From: Alphaproteobacteria bacterium
GTDB lineage: Bacteria > Pseudomonadota > Alphaproteobacteria > Ferrovibrionales > Ferrovibrionaceae
Assembly (NCBI GenBank): GCA_017307375.1
Contig: JAFKFH010000010.1
Coordinates: forward strand, 1 to 64,000
Direction of reading: 5' to 3'
DNA length: 64,000 nt
Shown here in pieces: positions 62,890 through 64,000 of the stretch; the stretch's first letter is position 1; every line of letters begins with the position of its first letter. The notes beneath the pieces were generated by a model, which saw only the letters and a list, made by a program, of their open reading frames with translations, did not search any database and was not told the DNA's origin. The translations under genes and the position numbers were made by a program.

Positions 62890-64000
62890 TCATTCCGCAG
62901 CTGCGCTGGCCATCGCCACCGACGAAGTCGGCGCGGGCCCGGTCGCGCCCGCTGGCGCCAGTGCTTCCTCGTCCAGCAGGCCGTTGTCGAACAGCATCCG
63001 CAACGCCGCCTGGGCTTCGAACGGGTTGGCGCCGCGCTGGATCGCCGTCTGGAGCAATTCGCCGAAGGTATGGCGGCCCTCGACCACCTCCGGCGCGATC
63101 TCGCGCAGGCCGTCGACCAGATCGAGCGACTGGGTCGTCATCTCGTTGCGGAAGACAAGCTGGTCGCCCTCGATCGCCGGCTCGATATCCCAGCGGATCG
63201 CGACCCGGTCATGCGCATAGATCTGCTGGCGCATGTGGTGGTCGCGGAACCCCTCGATCGCGGCGCGGAACGTGGCGGCATCGGTGAAATCGGCTTCGGC
63301 GACGACGCGATAGCCCTTCGGCCAGCGCGCGCTCATCCGCGTCGGCGTCACCAGCTGGACGCGCTTGGGCACCATCTGCACCAGCAGGCCCGACACGCAG
63401 GCGATCGTCCCGATCTGGAAGTTCTCGCGCGCCAGTTCGGCGATCTTGCCGGCTTCCTCAAGCCGCACCTTGCGCTCGTGCGCGCGGCCGGTGTCGGAAA
63501 TGCCGTTCAGCGACTCCTTCTGCTGCTGGACCAGCTCGACCATCATCAGCTCGTCCGGCGTGAAGGCGGCGTGAATCTGGTCCAGCTGCTTCTTGGTCAG
63601 GACCGAGAAGCGGTTGACCACCGACCCCATCTCGCGCTCCATCGCCAGGATCTCGCGCGTCAGGTCGAGATTTTTCAGCGCGGCCGCCGTCGTGGTCTGC
63701 GGCAGATGCCCGATGATGTCGTGGAAATCGCGCAGATAACGCGGATAGTCCGGGTTGTCGGACGGGTCGGTCGCCCAGTAGCAGAAGCCGGACTGCGACG
63801 CCTGACCGAAGACGTCGCGATAGGCCCCCAGCACATCGCGCCACAGCGCGGCATTCTCGGGCGTATAGGGCAGATACCCCTTGAAACGATCGGCCGAGAT
63901 GCCGCAGAACCAGCAGCCGACGGTGCAGCCTTCCGACAGTTCGACCGCCATCGAGGCGTGGACGATGCCGTCGGAGGCCCGGCCGATCTCGCTCTTGACC
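62890..64000 (-). CDS. PoyD-like radical SAM RiPP amino acid epimerase (5' end outside window)
   Basis: At least 369 residues of a radical SAM enzyme that converts L- to D-residues in a peptide. The cluster-binding motif ELSEGCTVGCWFCGISADRFKG matches the PoyD/OspD family (C-x3-C-x2-C), followed by YTPENAALWRDVLGAY and a long substrate-binding region. The frame is open through base 64000 with VKSEIGRASDGIVHAS just before an internal Met at 63951, and family members have more N-terminal residues, so the start is outside the window. The C-terminal tail is Ala/Ser-rich. First visible gene of the RiPP operon. Confidence 0.88.
   Translation of the reverse strand, partial: VKSEIGRASDGIVHASMAVELSEGCTVGCWFCGISADRFKGYLPYTPENAALWRDVLGAYRDVFGQASQSGFCYWATDPSDNPDYPRYLRDFHDIIGHLPQTTTAAALKNLDLTREILAMEREMGSVVNRFSVLTKKQLDQIHAAFTPDELMMVELVQQQKESLNGISDTGRAHERKVRLEEAGKIAELARENFQIGTIACVSGLLVQMVPKRVQLVTPTRMSARWPKGYRVVAEADFTDAATFRAAIEGFRDHHMRQQIYAHDRVAIRWDIEPAIEGDQLVFRNEMTTQSLDLVDGLREIAPEVVEGRHTFGELLQTAIQRGANPFEAQAALRMLFDNGLLDEEALAPAGATGPAPTSSVAMASAAAE

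Overview
The window is GC-rich, densely packed DNA from a bacterial chromosome. Many genes overlap by ATGA or GTGA. The inferred host is an alphaproteobacterium, probably Rhodospirillales-like, from the overall gene style: many ABC and Bug-type binding proteins, GcvA-like LysR and FCD-type GntR regulators, and a phosphonate dioxygenase pair. No rRNA, tRNA, CRISPR array or insertion sequence was recognised.

Layout. 1-8 kb: the start of an Hcp gene cut by the window edge, a 2-oxoglutarate oxygenase of the isoleucine-hydroxylase type, a type IA topoisomerase, and an acetyltransferase coupled to an Arg/Orn/Lys decarboxylase. 8-11 kb: an orphan peptide-type binding protein and a hydrolase, divergent from a GntR regulator, with a perfect 30-bp double palindrome between them. 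11-21 kb: a minus-strand catabolic operon (enolase-superfamily enzyme, aldehyde dehydrogenase, polyamine-type ABC transporter, GMC oxidoreductase) divergent from a MocR-type regulator. A matching 15-bp inverted repeat lies in two of its promoter regions. 21-28 kb: an aminophosphonate-type ABC transporter, a TmpB/PhnZ-like HD oxygenase, a TmpA-like dioxygenase and a LysR regulator, probably for 2-trimethylaminoethylphosphonate use (yielding glycine betaine and phosphate). 28-36.6 kb: a Bug-family binding protein, 3-oxoacid CoA-transferase, P-type ATPase, MFS transporter, serine hydrolase and LysR. 36.9-47.3 kb: one long plus-strand run with a five-gene split urea-carboxylase-like enzyme (PxpA, biotin carrier, biotin carboxylase, PxpB, PxpC), a sugar-type ABC transporter and a lone molybdenum hydroxylase large subunit. 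This looks like an uncharacterised route for an amide, lactam or N-heterocycle.

47-58 kb is mixed: a HdeD-like membrane protein fused to a predicted permuted NlpC/LRAT-like domain, an ABC-2 exporter, a LysR/EamA pair, a VOC protein, a HigB-HigA toxin-antitoxin operon whose antitoxin is fused through one membrane helix to a complete GT51 peptidoglycan glycosyltransferase, a GH85 endoglycosidase with a jacalin-like C-terminus and probable foreign origin, and a MetX-like protein with Cys in place of the nucleophilic Ser.

58.1 kb to the end is a minus-strand RiPP (ribosomally made, modified peptide) cluster: PoyD-like radical SAM epimerase (running off the window), a precursor with a Nif11-like leader and a Val/Thr/Ala repeat core, a 2OG-type oxygenase, a two-domain GNAT protein, a B12-radical SAM C-methyltransferase and an Asp/Asn beta-hydroxylase-like protein. 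The set resembles the polytheonamide (proteusin) tailoring logic on a different leader. The strongest candidates for something undescribed are this RiPP cluster, the HigA-GT51 fusion and the split carboxylase operon.
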